From positions 1 to 64,000 of the forward strand of contig CAKPCF010000008.1 in the NCBI GenBank assembly GCA_934141445.1: a stretch of 64,000 bases of DNA. Direction: 5' to 3'. The notes under the pieces are model-generated. The model had not been told where the DNA came from. It saw nothing but the letters and a program-made list of their open reading frames with translations, and ran no database searches. The stretch is from an uncultured Clostridia bacterium. Its GTDB lineage: Bacteria; Bacillota; Clostridia; TANB77; CAG-508. This document shows positions 47,314-55,806 of the stretch, piece after piece. Positions within the stretch are counted from its first letter, which is position 1. Every line of letters starts with the position of its first letter. The position numbers and the translations under genes were made by a program.

Positions 47314-48291
47314 ATGTATTTAAAAAAATTAAAAATTGGAAATTTAACTTTAGATAACAATTTGATATTAGCTCCAATGGCAGGTGTAACAGACCTGCCT
47401 TTTCGTATTATTTGTAAGAAATATGGAAATCCAGGACTAATATGTAATGAAATGGTTAGTGCAAAAGCGATTTGCTATAATGATGAGAAAACTAAAGCAA
47501 TGCTTAATTATAATGAAATCGAAAGACCAATATCTATGCAAATATTTGGAAATGAACCTGAAATAATGGGGAAAGCGGCTGGAATAGTTAGCGAAATTTC
47601 AGATATTTTAGATATAAATATGGGATGTCCAGCACCAAAAGTGGTAAAAAATGGAGATGGAAGCAAACTTTTGCTAAATTTAGAATTAGTAGAAAATATT
47701 GTAAAAGAAGTTGTAAAAAACTCTAAAAAACCTGTAACAGTTAAGATAAGAAAAGGCTGGGATAGTGAACATATAGTTGCAGTTCAAGCTGCTCAAATAA
47801 TTGAAAAAGCTGGAGCTTCAGCAATTGTAATACATGGAAGAACTAGGGAAGAATATTATTCAGGAACTGCTGATTGGAATATTATAAAAGATGTAAAAGA
47901 TGCTGTAAAAATACCTGTAATAGGAAATGGAGATATAAAGTCTGAAGAAGATGCTAAAAGGATGTTTGAAGAAACAGGTGTTGACGGAATAATGATTGGA
48001 AGAGCTAGCTTAGGAAATCCATGGATATTTTCAAAGATTAGATATTATTTAGAAACAGGGGAAAAATTGCTTCAAATTTCAAATGAAGAAATAAAATCTG
48101 TAATTTTAGAACATTTTAGTCTATTATTAGAAGAAAAAGGAGAATATGTAGCTACAAGAGAAATAAGAAAACATATTGCATGGTATGTTAAAGGTATGAA
48201 AAATGCTAGTGTATTTAGAGATGCAATAAATCAAGTAGACACAGCAAATAAGTTTTTTGAAATATTAGATGAATATTTTGGTACTTTATAA
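47314..48291 (+). CDS. dusB: tRNA-dihydrouridine synthase
   Basis: FMN enzyme that reduces uridines in the tRNA D loop with NADPH. TIM-barrel flavoprotein: LAPMAGVTDLPFR at 19-31, the catalytic Cys105 in INMGCPAPKV, KIRKGWD, IHGRTREEYYSG near 173, GNGDI near 206 and GIMIGRASLGNPW near 225. Length 325 fits the DusB group. Start: ATG 47314, only 3 bases after rodA, with GGGGTAA overlapping the rodA stop as ribosome site. Confidence 0.93.
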   Translation: MYLKKLKIGNLTLDNNLILAPMAGVTDLPFRIICKKYGNPGLICNEMVSAKAICYNDEKTKAMLNYNEIERPISMQIFGNEPEIMGKAAGIVSEISDILDINMGCPAPKVVKNGDGSKLLLNLELVENIVKEVVKNSKKPVTVKIRKGWDSEHIVAVQAAQIIEKAGASAIVIHGRTREEYYSGTADWNIIKDVKDAVKIPVIGNGDIKSEEDAKRMFEETGVDGIMIGRASLGNPWIFSKIRYYLETGEKLLQISNEEIKSVILEHFSLLLEEKGEYVATREIRKHIAWYVKGMKNASVFRDAINQVDTANKFFEILDEYFGTL

Positions 48292-48322
48292 AATCATAAA
48301 AAATCATATTGAGAATATAATG

Positions 48323-48354
48323 AAACCGGATAGAGTTAATCTATTCGGTTTTTT
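48323..48354 (+). terminator. min-rodA-dusB operon terminator
   Basis: AAACCGGATAGA pairs with TCTATTCGGTTT (one G-U) around GTTAA, followed by Ts. Confidence 0.9.
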
Positions 48355-48400
48355 GTGATGTTATGAAAGGAGTTAGTAATTAGCTCTTAAAGGGTTAATT

Positions 48401-49015
48401 ATGGCAAATATGAAGTTATTTAAAGAAAAGAAAATTTTGATTTTTTTAATTTTTACTATTTTAATAATTTTTATATTTTTTTATTATAAAAATTATATTA
48501 CTGGTAATAATATAAGTATCAAAAACAATGAAGATGTTATTGCTTATGTTAAAAATATAAAGAATTATAAAGCAAATGCAATTGTTGTTATAAATAGTAA
48601 TAAAACAGAAAATAGGTATGAAGTATATCAAGAAGTAAAATCAAATGGTAGTATTCAAATAGTAAAATCGCCAGAAGAATTGAAAAATCTAACGATAGAA
48701 AACGATTTAGGTGTAATAAAAGTAAAGAAAAGTAACTCTAATTTAGAAAAAGTATATAATGATTATGGAAAATATTTTTTAAATACAATGTATTTGACAA
48801 CTTTTTCAAAAAACTTAGAAAATGGAATTTTAGAAAGCTATGAAGAAAATGAAGATTTAATAGTAACAGTAAAAAATCTAGAAAATAATACATACGGTAA
48901 ATATATTCAACTAATATTTAGCAAGAAAGAAAAAAGACCTGTGAAAATCGAAGTTAAAGATGAAAACAAAAAAACAACAATTTGCATATTATATACAGAT
49001 ATAGAAATAAACTAA
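48401..49015 (+). CDS. GerS-related (LolA-fold) membrane-anchored protein
   Basis: 204 residues. One N-terminal membrane helix (11-31, KILIFLIFTILIIFIFFYY) with no lipobox. The rest follows the pattern of proteins annotated as GerS-related lipoproteins in Clostridia, which share a LolA-like beta fold: DVIAYVKNIKNYKANAIVVI, TENRYEVYQEV, LTIENDLGVIKVKKSNSNLEKVYNDY, and PVKIEVKDENKKT near the end. GerS itself helps cortex hydrolysis during C. difficile germination, but many members have other unknown roles. Start: ATG 48401; AAAGGG about 10 bases upstream is only fair. Confidence 0.65.
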   Translation: MANMKLFKEKKILIFLIFTILIIFIFFYYKNYITGNNISIKNNEDVIAYVKNIKNYKANAIVVINSNKTENRYEVYQEVKSNGSIQIVKSPEELKNLTIENDLGVIKVKKSNSNLEKVYNDYGKYFLNTMYLTTFSKNLENGILESYEENEDLIVTVKNLENNTYGKYIQLIFSKKEKRPVKIEVKDENKKTTICILYTDIEIN

Positions 49016-49064
49016 ATAAGCATAGCAATAATTGCGTTCTATATGTAAAATAGGAGTGAAGAAA

Positions 49065-49415
49065 ATGGTAATAAAAAGAGGAGATATGTTTTATGCAGAT
49101 TTGAGCCCTGTAATAGGTTCAGAACAAGGTGGAATAAGACCAGTATTGATTATACAAAATGATATGGGAAATAAATATAGTCCAACAGTAATTGCAGCAG
49201 CGATTACATCACAAACTGGAAAAAATAAATTGCCAACTCATATAGAAATTGCATCAGATGCTAATGGTTTGAAATCTGATTCTGTAGTTCTTGCTGAACA
49301 AATAAGAACTATTGATAAAAGTAGACTGAAAGAAAAAATAGGACATATTGATGATACAAATATTATGAGTAGAGTAAATAATGCAATAGGTATAAGTTTC
49401 GGACTGGAAGAGTGA
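49065..49415 (+). CDS. MazF/NdoA-type mRNA endoribonuclease
   Basis: 116-residue PemK/MazF-family RNase that cuts single-stranded mRNA, usually as the toxin of a toxin-antitoxin pair. It starts MVIKRGDMFYADLSPVIGSE; the catalytic residues correspond to Arg in GGIRPVLIIQN and Thr in IAAAITSQTGK. Close in length and pattern to Bacillus NdoA. The frame opens at 49032, but ATG 49065 has AGGAG 8 bases upstream and matches the family start. No MazE antitoxin gene is seen on either side: the 49-base gap upstream is noncoding, with the GerS-like gene before it. Confidence 0.9.
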   Translation: MVIKRGDMFYADLSPVIGSEQGGIRPVLIIQNDMGNKYSPTVIAAAITSQTGKNKLPTHIEIASDANGLKSDSVVLAEQIRTIDKSRLKEKIGHIDDTNIMSRVNNAIGISFGLEE

Positions 49416-49422
49416 TATATAG

Positions 49423-49460
49423 AAATCTCGTGGTTAGAATATAACTTCGAGATTTTTTTT
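49423..49460 (+). terminator. Terminator after the MazF-like gene
   Basis: AAATCTCG (49423-49430) pairs with CGAGATTT (49448-49455), continuing into T8. Confidence 0.85.
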
Positions 49461-49656
49461 TGCAATTATTATGATTTCCACTTTTGTTATAGAAAGTTGT
49501 GTTGGAAATTTTTGGAAAACAAATTCATTTGATAATGCAATTTATAAATAGCTTAAAAATATAACAATTGTATAACATTATTGTCTTTAATTGAAGAGAA
49601 ATTTTTTATATGGTAATATATTTATATAAATAATAGAGATTTAATTGAGGTAATGT

Positions 49657-52593
49657 ATGGAAGAAGAAATTATTATTTCAGATAGTGCGGAAAAAAGGAG
49701 ATTCGATAAGGGGAATACAGGAGAGATAATTGAAATAATAAATCCTGATGGAAATAGATATTTGTTTAAACCAGCACAAGATAAGAGTGGTAATTTAAAG
49801 GAATATAGGGCATATATTCAAGTTGCTGCCTCAAAACTACAACAAATAATTTCACCGGATACAGCTGTAAAAGTTTCTTTAGCAACTGTTGATGGTAGAT
49901 TTGGTGCTGTTCAAGAATATAAAGAGGGTAGAAACCTTTACTTGTATAATGATGAAAAAAAAGAAATATACGAGCAATTATTAGGAGAATATGTAGTAGA
50001 TTATTTGCTTTGCAATTATGACTCTCATAGTAGAAATTTTATAGTTACAAACGATAATAGAGTTTTTGGAGTTGATAAAGAACAAGCTTTTAGATATATA
50101 GATGAACCAGATAGTAAAGATTTATATATGTCAACAAATTTTAATACTCTATATAAAGAAGAAGCTCCAATATATAATTATGTTGTTAGTAATGCAATTT
50201 TTGGAATATATGGAATTGATTTTTTAGAAGAAATGCAAAAATATATTGAACGTCTACAAAGTATATCTAAAGCTGATTACATGGCTATATTTCATGATTA
50301 TGCTTTTTCAAAATGCAAAGGAGATGAAGCTAAAACACAAGAATTACTTAATAAAATTGTAGAAAGAAAAGAATTTTTTCAAGATAAATTTAAACAGGCA
50401 TTTAGAAAGAAAGAAGAATTAGCAGAAAAAGGTGAGAAATATTTTCCAGATAGAGATCCTGATTTTTATGGAAAAAATATTCCAGAACCAGTCGAAGTTG
50501 ATTATAATTATTTGTGGAGTGGTATTGATACACCTACAATTTATAAACAAGCATTTAGAAGTTTAGAATCATATAAAAATGATATTAGAGTAATACCATT
50601 AAGTGGTGAAATTCCAGCAATATATTTTAGATGTGAAAACAATGATGATTATATAATTAGATTTGGTTCAGCAGAAAATGTTCAAGCAGACACAGAACAA
50701 ATTATTTTAAATTATGTGTTGGCAATGAGAGAAAATGGAAAATTTAATGTGACTTGTAATGAAGATTATGAAAATGTAGAAATTCAGACTAGAAGATATG
50801 CATATCCGAATTCTTTGATTAAAAAATTACAAGAAGCTTTTCCAGAAACGAGTGATGATGCTGTAAGAAAATTAGCAATTCAGGATATAGAATATAACAG
50901 AAGGAAAGGTGTAACTGGAAAAAGTTTACAAGAATCTGTTGCATATAGTTGTGATATGCTCGAAAAAGAATATAATCCTAAAAAAGTTGAACAACTTGAA
51001 GACCTTGCAAATGAATTTGATAATTTTTATAATAGAAAAACATATGCAAGACTAATAAATATTAGTGACATTAAAACTATTAATGGCAGACCACTTTTGA
51101 CTTCAAGAAATGCAGCCAATAGACTTATTAAATATTCATTAAGAGATATTGATGGAACAAAAGTAGCTGATTTAAATGAGTTTTCTGAAAGTATACAAGA
51201 ATATTTATTGAAAAACTTATATGATGGTAAAATAAAGATACCTGAAGAATATAAAAAAGCTTTAGATTTTTATAAAGGTACTCAATATGAGCCTATAAAT
51301 TCATTGACAAGGGGTGTATATGGGAAAGTTGAAAATGCAGCAATTTCAGTTCTGGATATCACAGAAGGTTTACTAAGGTTAGATGCTTTAGCTAATAATA
51401 TGCCATCAAGAAAATATGACATGATTATTAGAAGAATGGGAACTGGCACAAGTCAGACTATTGAAGAAGGAAGAAATAATCGATATGAAAGTTTAGTGTC
51501 TTTTGGTACAGATTTAGGTTCTGCTACAACTATGAATGCTGGAGTACGATATTGTAGAATTTTGAAAAAAGATGATAAGGCTTTTCCGGTTGAACAGCTT
51601 GCTCCTGAACAACAATTGAATGAAAAATCTGAAAATGAAGTTTTAACTATGCCATTTGAATATGTTACGGGGAAAGTAACAGAAGTGCAAGAAAAGTCGG
51701 GAAGAGTAAAAGAAGTTGAAATGACAAATATTAAAGATATTTCAATGGTTGATATGCTGTCAAAAAGAATCGAAGAGTTTAGTAAATATGAGGAAGATAG
51801 ATTAGCTAGAAGACTAAATGCTGAAAGAAAATTACAAGATAAATTAGGAAATATAGAAGAATGTAAAGAACTAAATATATTTTCAAAAAAAGATGAACTT
51901 AGAGAAGAATACGAAAGCATATTATCTTCAAGTGTATCAGAAGAAAAAAAGAATGAATTATTGCGAAAAGCTTTTTTAAAAAAGGCTATGTTTGTAAGTA
52001 TGGGATATGGTTTAAAAGTTTTATTAAGACTAATTGATGATCCAAATTTTTTAGCAGGACAAGAACAAGAGGAACTTTTAATTGATATGTTGAATGAACC
52101 TAAAATAACTGAACAGGTTGCTAATAAATATAATATGGACTCTGAAACAATAAAGAAGATAAGAGATTACTTTAAATTAAACTCTGATACATCAGTGAAA
52201 TCAACAGAACTTGAATCAGAAGTGGGAAAAACATTGGCTGGAGTTAATGAAGTTGCTAAAACTGATGCAATAACAGTATTAGATTATTATACAATTGATA
52301 AAGAAAGAGTTAGCGCAAATATAACTGATGCTCAAAGAGCAAAAGATTTAATTGAAAAATATAAACAGCAACCATATATGCCTGAAGTTACAGTAGAGAA
52401 GTACCAAGATGAGGTATCTCCATCAATTACTACAGGTGATTTACAACAATTGACAGAAACAAGAAGATTTTCTAAAATTCAAGCAACAATTATAGGTGCA
52501 AAAAATTTTCTTTCTAATATATTTAGCAAAAAACATCATGTTAATGGAGAAATCGAACTACAAGATAAAAAGAGTGAAGGAAACGATAGATAA
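49657..52593 (+). CDS. Putative PI3/4-kinase-like domain fused to an ADP-ribosyltransferase-like domain
   Basis: 978 residues, no signal or membrane helix. Residues 1-250 follow the HipA/PI3-4-kinase pattern: RYLFKPAQDKSGNLKEYRAY with a candidate ATP-binding Lys38, AVQEYKEGRNLY, then CNYDSHSRN (Asp122, Asn127) and VFGVDKEQAF (Asp140), the usual catalytic and metal residues. Residues 545-680 follow the ADP-ribosyltransferase order R - SxT - ExE: DMIIRRMG (Arg592/593), LVSFGTD (615-619) and ENEVLTMP (Glu659, Glu661), with the LLRLDALANNMPS helix typically before the Arg. The remaining parts are helical. Start: ATG 49657 with GAGGT. The next gene follows after 9 bases. Both domain calls are by eye. 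Confidence 0.55.
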   Translation: MEEEIIISDSAEKRRFDKGNTGEIIEIINPDGNRYLFKPAQDKSGNLKEYRAYIQVAASKLQQIISPDTAVKVSLATVDGRFGAVQEYKEGRNLYLYNDEKKEIYEQLLGEYVVDYLLCNYDSHSRNFIVTNDNRVFGVDKEQAFRYIDEPDSKDLYMSTNFNTLYKEEAPIYNYVVSNAIFGIYGIDFLEEMQKYIERLQSISKADYMAIFHDYAFSKCKGDEAKTQELLNKIVERKEFFQDKFKQAFRKKEELAEKGEKYFPDRDPDFYGKNIPEPVEVDYNYLWSGIDTPTIYKQAFRSLESYKNDIRVIPLSGEIPAIYFRCENNDDYIIRFGSAENVQADTEQIILNYVLAMRENGKFNVTCNEDYENVEIQTRRYAYPNSLIKKLQEAFPETSDDAVRKLAIQDIEYNRRKGVTGKSLQESVAYSCDMLEKEYNPKKVEQLEDLANEFDNFYNRKTYARLINISDIKTINGRPLLTSRNAANRLIKYSLRDIDGTKVADLNEFSESIQEYLLKNLYDGKIKIPEEYKKALDFYKGTQYEPINSLTRGVYGKVENAAISVLDITEGLLRLDALANNMPSRKYDMIIRRMGTGTSQTIEEGRNNRYESLVSFGTDLGSATTMNAGVRYCRILKKDDKAFPVEQLAPEQQLNEKSENEVLTMPFEYVTGKVTEVQEKSGRVKEVEMTNIKDISMVDMLSKRIEEFSKYEEDRLARRLNAERKLQDKLGNIEECKELNIFSKKDELREEYESILSSSVSEEKKNELLRKAFLKKAMFVSMGYGLKVLLRLIDDPNFLAGQEQEELLIDMLNEPKITEQVANKYNMDSETIKKIRDYFKLNSDTSVKSTELESEVGKTLAGVNEVAKTDAITVLDYYTIDKERVSANITDAQRAKDLIEKYKQQPYMPEVTVEKYQDEVSPSITTGDLQQLTETRRFSKIQATIIGAKNFLSNIFSKKHHVNGEIELQDKKSEGNDR

Positions 52594-52602
52594 GGATAAA
52601 AT

Positions 52603-53052
52603 ATGAATAAAGTTGAATGTAATTATGCAAAAATGTTTTCTGAATTATACGAAATTTTCAATTATTTACCAAATGAGCTACTGAGTAAAATACCAGAAGA
52701 ACTTAAAGAAAATATTATAAATAACAGAGATAAATTATATAAATATCAATATAATTCAGAGTTAAAAATATATGAAAATCAAATGATGGATGAAACCAAG
52801 GATTTTATAGCAGGCTTATATTTAAATTATATGTGTGATCAATCAGAAAAAGATGTGCTACTTAAAGAATGTACAGAAAATGATATGAAATACGAAAAAA
52901 TGTTAAGAGAAAAGTATAATCCAGATGATATTTTTAAAAATGAAATTATGGTAGAAAAAACTTCAAAAAATAATGAATTGATAGAGTATAAAGAAACTTT
53001 TTTAAAGAAAATAATAAATAAAATTAAAGGAATATGGCATATAAATTTATAG
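52603..53052 (+). CDS. Small acidic/Lys-rich hypothetical protein
   Basis: Not recognised. 149 residues, mostly helical, cytoplasmic, no signal. It starts MNKVECNYAKMFSELYEIFN and has a coiled-coil-like middle and a basic end (KIINKIKGIWHINL). It begins 9 bases after the kinase/ADP-ribosyltransferase-like gene with AAGGAT upstream, so the two are surely co-transcribed. A partner, chaperone or immunity role is possible from the position only. Confidence 0.6.
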   Translation: MNKVECNYAKMFSELYEIFNYLPNELLSKIPEELKENIINNRDKLYKYQYNSELKIYENQMMDETKDFIAGLYLNYMCDQSEKDVLLKECTENDMKYEKMLREKYNPDDIFKNEIMVEKTSKNNELIEYKETFLKKIINKIKGIWHINL

Positions 53053-53075
53053 TTTACTATATATTCAATTTATGT
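53045..53075 (+). promoter_or_regulatory. Promoter of the 53117 gene with repeated element
   Basis: TTTACT (53053-53058), 17-base spacer, TGT-TACAAT. The 22 bases at 53045-53066 recur exactly at 54595-54616 before the convergent gene. Confidence 0.5.
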
Positions 53076-53116
53076 TACAATATTATGTAGTATTATATTA
53101 TTGAAAGAGGGATTTT

Positions 53117-53698
53117 ATGAAAGAAAATGAAGAAATTAAAATAGGTTTAAAATTTGCAATTATAATAATTATTATTGGAGTAATGGCAGGAATATTTTTT
53201 AAAATTTACAAATTAAATGGTGTTAAGAATTCAAATGATATTATGGCGAAACAAGAAAATACAACTGGGGGAAACAATATATTAAATACGGAAGATATAG
53301 AAAATAAAGAAAATACAAAAGATAATGAAAATAAAGAAAATAGGGAAGATACAAATGATAAACAAATTCAAATAACAGATGAAATCTTAAAAGGTGATTG
53401 GAAATTTGAAAAAGTAACAGATAAAAATGGCAATGAAATTAGTCCAATGACTATATTTGGTTCATTAGGTATTACAGGTGATTTTACATTCTATGATAAT
53501 AAAAAATTTACTAACAACATTACAGGTGGTAGATCTTCTGAATTTATAGATGATGGAATTTATACAATAAAAAATAATACTACAATAGAATTAAAATATG
53601 ATGATGGAAGAAACGGCGAATTAACTTATGATGTTGAAAATGAATTTTTAATAGATAATGAAAATGACTATATATTATATATGTCAAAGAGAACCTAA
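53117..53698 (+). CDS. Membrane-anchored protein with lipocalin-like external domain
   Basis: 193 residues. One N-terminal membrane helix (12-32, FAIIIIIIGVMAGIFFKIY), a low-complexity Asn/Glu/Lys/Asp spacer (40-90, repeated ENKE and NKEN), then a small beta domain (95-193) beginning LKGDWKFEKVTDKNGNE and containing FTFYDNKKFTN, DDGIYTIKNN and LTYDVENEFLI. This is the pattern of lipocalin-like domains that read 'the fit needs W...' at the start. No enzymatic motif; a binding or envelope-stress role is plausible. Start: ATG 53117 after AAAGAGGG. A bidirectional terminator follows. Confidence 0.6.
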   Translation: MKENEEIKIGLKFAIIIIIIGVMAGIFFKIYKLNGVKNSNDIMAKQENTTGGNNILNTEDIENKENTKDNENKENREDTNDKQIQITDEILKGDWKFEKVTDKNGNEISPMTIFGSLGITGDFTFYDNKKFTNNITGGRSSEFIDDGIYTIKNNTTIELKYDDGRNGELTYDVENEFLIDNENDYILYMSKRT

Positions 53699-53720
53699 AT
53701 AAATAGAAAATAAGGCAATA

Positions 53721-53752
53721 ATAAAAGTTCCAGCTCACGCTGGAACTTTTTA
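53721..53752. terminator. Bidirectional terminator
   Basis: AAAAGTTCCAGC pairs with GCTGGAACTTTT around TCAC, between convergent genes. Confidence 0.92.
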
Positions 53753-53763
53753 GTTATATGTTA

Positions 53764-54561
53764 TTATTGTATTGAACCAACATTTTTGATTTCTGTGATT
53801 TTTCCTGTAGTATAATCTTTACTTAATCTATATACTTGTGTTTTAGAATTTTCACCTTCAGTTTCAGATATTAAAACAACTTTACCAAAATTAAAAATAT
53901 CTATAATACTTGTATTAGTAATTGTAGTTGACATTTCAAATTCTTTTGAGATTGTTTCATTATTTATTTTTGCATTTATGATTGCTGTGTTTTTATTTTT
54001 GTTTGTAACTGTATAAGTAGCATCTTTAACCATATCAGCACCACAATTTATAGTTCCAACTAATTTAATTTCATTGTTAACTAATTGATATATACTTACA
54101 CCACAATATTCGCCACCTGAATCAGCAACTAATGCAACAGTACCTAAAGTTGGAAGTTCCATTGTACCAGTATTTAAAATTTCAGCAGACATTTCAAACT
54201 CTTTTGTAACAGTTTTATCATCTTTAGTAGCAGTTATTGTTGCAAATATTCCATCTTTAGTGTTAATTGAATAAGTTACTTTTGATGCTGTATTATTAGT
54301 TGTTTCTGAATTGTTAGAAGAATTTGTCTGTGTTGTTGAGTTCTCATTTACAGTTTCTGATATTTTATTTATTTTTTCTTGTAAATTTGTAAGTTTTTCA
54401 TTTAAGATATTTACTTGAGATTGAAGAACAGATGACTTATTTACTTCAGTCATTTTTTCATTATAAAGTTTGAACATAAATGTAGACATTACTATTATTA
54501 CTAGTATTGCTAATATTAAAAATAATGTTGATAAATTTAACTTTGTAACTTTTTTCTCCAT
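53764..54561 (-). CDS. Membrane-anchored coiled-coil protein with two beta repeats
   Basis: Not recognised. 265 residues: a membrane helix (11-31, TLFLILAILVIIVMSTFMF), a coiled coil (33-75, VLQSQVNILNEKLTNLQEKI), a Ser/Thr/Asn spacer, and two related beta segments. Each contains KEFEMS(A/T)xIxNTxxxxxxxxGxVxL and (S/A)GGEYCGVSIYQL or ENSKTQVYRL, so they are an internal duplication. The second part would lie outside the membrane. Start: ATG 54561 on the minus strand after GGAGG. Monocistronic, convergent to the lipocalin-like gene, and next to the prophage boundary. Confidence 0.65.
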   Translation of the reverse strand: MEKKVTKLNLSTLFLILAILVIIVMSTFMFKLYNEKMTEVNKSSVLQSQVNILNEKLTNLQEKINKISETVNENSTTQTNSSNNSETTNNTASKVTYSINTKDGIFATITATKDDKTVTKEFEMSAEILNTGTMELPTLGTVALVADSGGEYCGVSIYQLVNNEIKLVGTINCGADMVKDATYTVTNKNKNTAIINAKINNETISKEFEMSTTITNTSIIDIFNFGKVVLISETEGENSKTQVYRLSKDYTTGKITEIKNVGSIQ

Positions 54562-54664
54562 ATTGATTTTCCTCCAATTTTAATAAAATTATATATTTAT
54601 AGTTTACTATATATTCTATTTTTTTACAATATATTTATGGAGTTGCTCTAAAGAAAAATTATGA

Positions 54665-54754
54665 TAAATAGCAAAACAAAAAAGCTTGATATTTCAAGCT
54701 TTTTTTTGTGGTAGCGAAGATGTGATTTGAACACATGACCTGCCGGGTATGAAC
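54665..54754. repeat. attL: left prophage junction, partial tRNA-Met copy plus its terminator
   Basis: The 90 bases match 63024-63112 except for a few changes in the terminator loop and T run. The 46 bases 54709-54754 are identical to 63067-63112 and correspond on the minus strand to the tRNA-Met 3' half, from the anticodon loop to CCA. After 54754 the sequence no longer resembles a tRNA. The terminator hairpin AAGCTTGA/TCAAGCTT with T tract is inside the repeat. This is the displaced original 3' end of the tRNA gene. Confidence 0.9.
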
Positions 54755-54787
54755 AATGAAATAGATTTGAAAATCTAATTTAATTGA

Positions 54788-54840
54788 TTTGCGTGTCGAG
54801 TAGGTGCAAAGCACCTAGTGGAACGAAACGAGATAGCAAA
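54788..54840. repeat. Two-stem hairpin element, copy 1
   Basis: Inner stem TAGGTGC (54801-54807) / GCACCTA (54811-54817), outer stem TTTGC (54788-54792) / GCAAA (54836-54840), and GTGGAACGAA on the 3' side. It lies one base past the stop of the DUF2726 gene. A related element occurs at 59884-59935. Confidence 0.6.
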
Positions 54841-54841
54841 G

Positions 54842-55573
54842 TTAAATTTTTCTATAAGTTTCTGCAAGTATTCTTGAAAATGTTTTATCTAAAAATTCTA
54901 AACTATATATGTTACTTGTTTTTATATGAATTAGTTCTAATTGAGCTTCATCAAAAATTTCATCTAAGAAAGCATCTCTTTCTTGTCTTTTTTTCTTATA
55001 ATGCGTTTTGTCATCTAATTCTATACAAAAAAGTATTTTACCTAAATTATTACATATTGTAAAATCAATACTTTTTCTATTTATTTTATTTTGAAGAGAA
55101 TTAAATCTTGAACTCCAATGGTTTGACTCATTAACTTCTAATATTTCGTAAAGAATTACTTGGGCAAATACAGTACATTTGTATTTAATAGCAATTTCTT
55201 TTAAAACTTTGTAAAATTTTGTTTCATTTTCTGTCATTAGATATTCTTTTCTTTTATATCTAGGTACTACTCTATATTGTAAAACATTGTCAGCATTATA
55301 TATATTTCTGACAACTCTTGTTTCTGTTTGGATTAGTTTATTGTATTTATCAATATTTTCTTGTTCTAATTTTTTGTCATTTTCTTCTTGTTTTTTCTTT
55401 AAATTTTCTTCTTTAGATTTGAAGTACAATTTTTGTTTTAATAGAGCATCTTGTCTTTTTTGATATTCTTTTATTTTCTTTATTATCCATTTGCCTACAT
55501 AATAATAAAATAATATTTCAATAAGGCAAGCTATTAGTGCTCCAACATATTTAATATAATTCATATTTTTCAC
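54842..55573 (-). CDS. DUF2726-domain protein of the prophage lysogeny operon
   Basis: 243 residues. An N-terminal membrane helix (6-28) and a charged coiled coil (30-75, KEENLKKKQEENDKKLEQEN) precede a DUF2726 domain (about 95-240): MTENETKFYKVLKEIA, CTVFAQVILYEILEV, KSIDFTIC, ILFCIELDDKTHYKKKRQERD and LELIHIKTSN. The D...ELD...K spacing is that of the PD-(D/E)XK nuclease fold. The start is GTG at 55573, overlapping the repressor stop (GTGA), so it is translationally coupled to it. Because it is co-expressed with the repressor in the lysogen, a superinfection-exclusion or defence role is a reasonable inference. Confidence 0.8.
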   Translation of the reverse strand: MKNMNYIKYVGALIACLIEILFYYYVGKWIIKKIKEYQKRQDALLKQKLYFKSKEENLKKKQEENDKKLEQENIDKYNKLIQTETRVVRNIYNADNVLQYRVVPRYKRKEYLMTENETKFYKVLKEIAIKYKCTVFAQVILYEILEVNESNHWSSRFNSLQNKINRKSIDFTICNNLGKILFCIELDDKTHYKKKRQERDAFLDEIFDEAQLELIHIKTSNIYSLEFLDKTFSRILAETYRKI

Positions 55574-55782
55574 TTTCTTTTGTATGGATTTGGATTATCT
55601 GTCAATTCAACAATGTAGTCAATTGATGTTTTATAAATTATTGCTAATTTTTTTAAACTTTCTATTGGTATTTGTCTTTTTTCACTTTCATATTGCTGAT
55701 ATGTATTTTGCTTACAATTTAGCAATTCAGCAATTTGATTTTGCGTATAGTCGTTATCTTCTCTTAAATCTTTTAATCTCAT
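55570..55782 (-). CDS. Xre-family prophage repressor
   Basis: 70-residue HTH protein: MRLKDLREDNDYTQNQIAEL, CKQNTYQQYESEKRQIPIES is the recognition part, and LKKLAIIYKTSIDYIVELTD closes the fold, like the DNA-binding half of phage repressors with no C-terminal domain. Divergent from the phage structural genes, with three palindromic sites in between, the genetic switch arrangement. Start: ATG 55782 after GTGAGGCGAT on the minus strand. Confidence 0.88.
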   Translation of the reverse strand: MRLKDLREDNDYTQNQIAELLNCKQNTYQQYESEKRQIPIESLKKLAIIYKTSIDYIVELTDNPNPYKRK

Positions 55783-55806
55783 ATTATCGCCTCACCATTA
55801 TTATAA

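Noticed and set aside
51453..51920. 155-codon minus-strand frame inside the kinase/ART-like gene
   Set aside because: Ser/Phe/Leu-rich mirror of a Glu/Lys-rich coding region; no start signal.
54784..55062. Plus-strand frame opposite the DUF2726 gene
   Set aside because: Antisense to a clear domain, hydrophobic by base composition, and starts inside the hairpin element.
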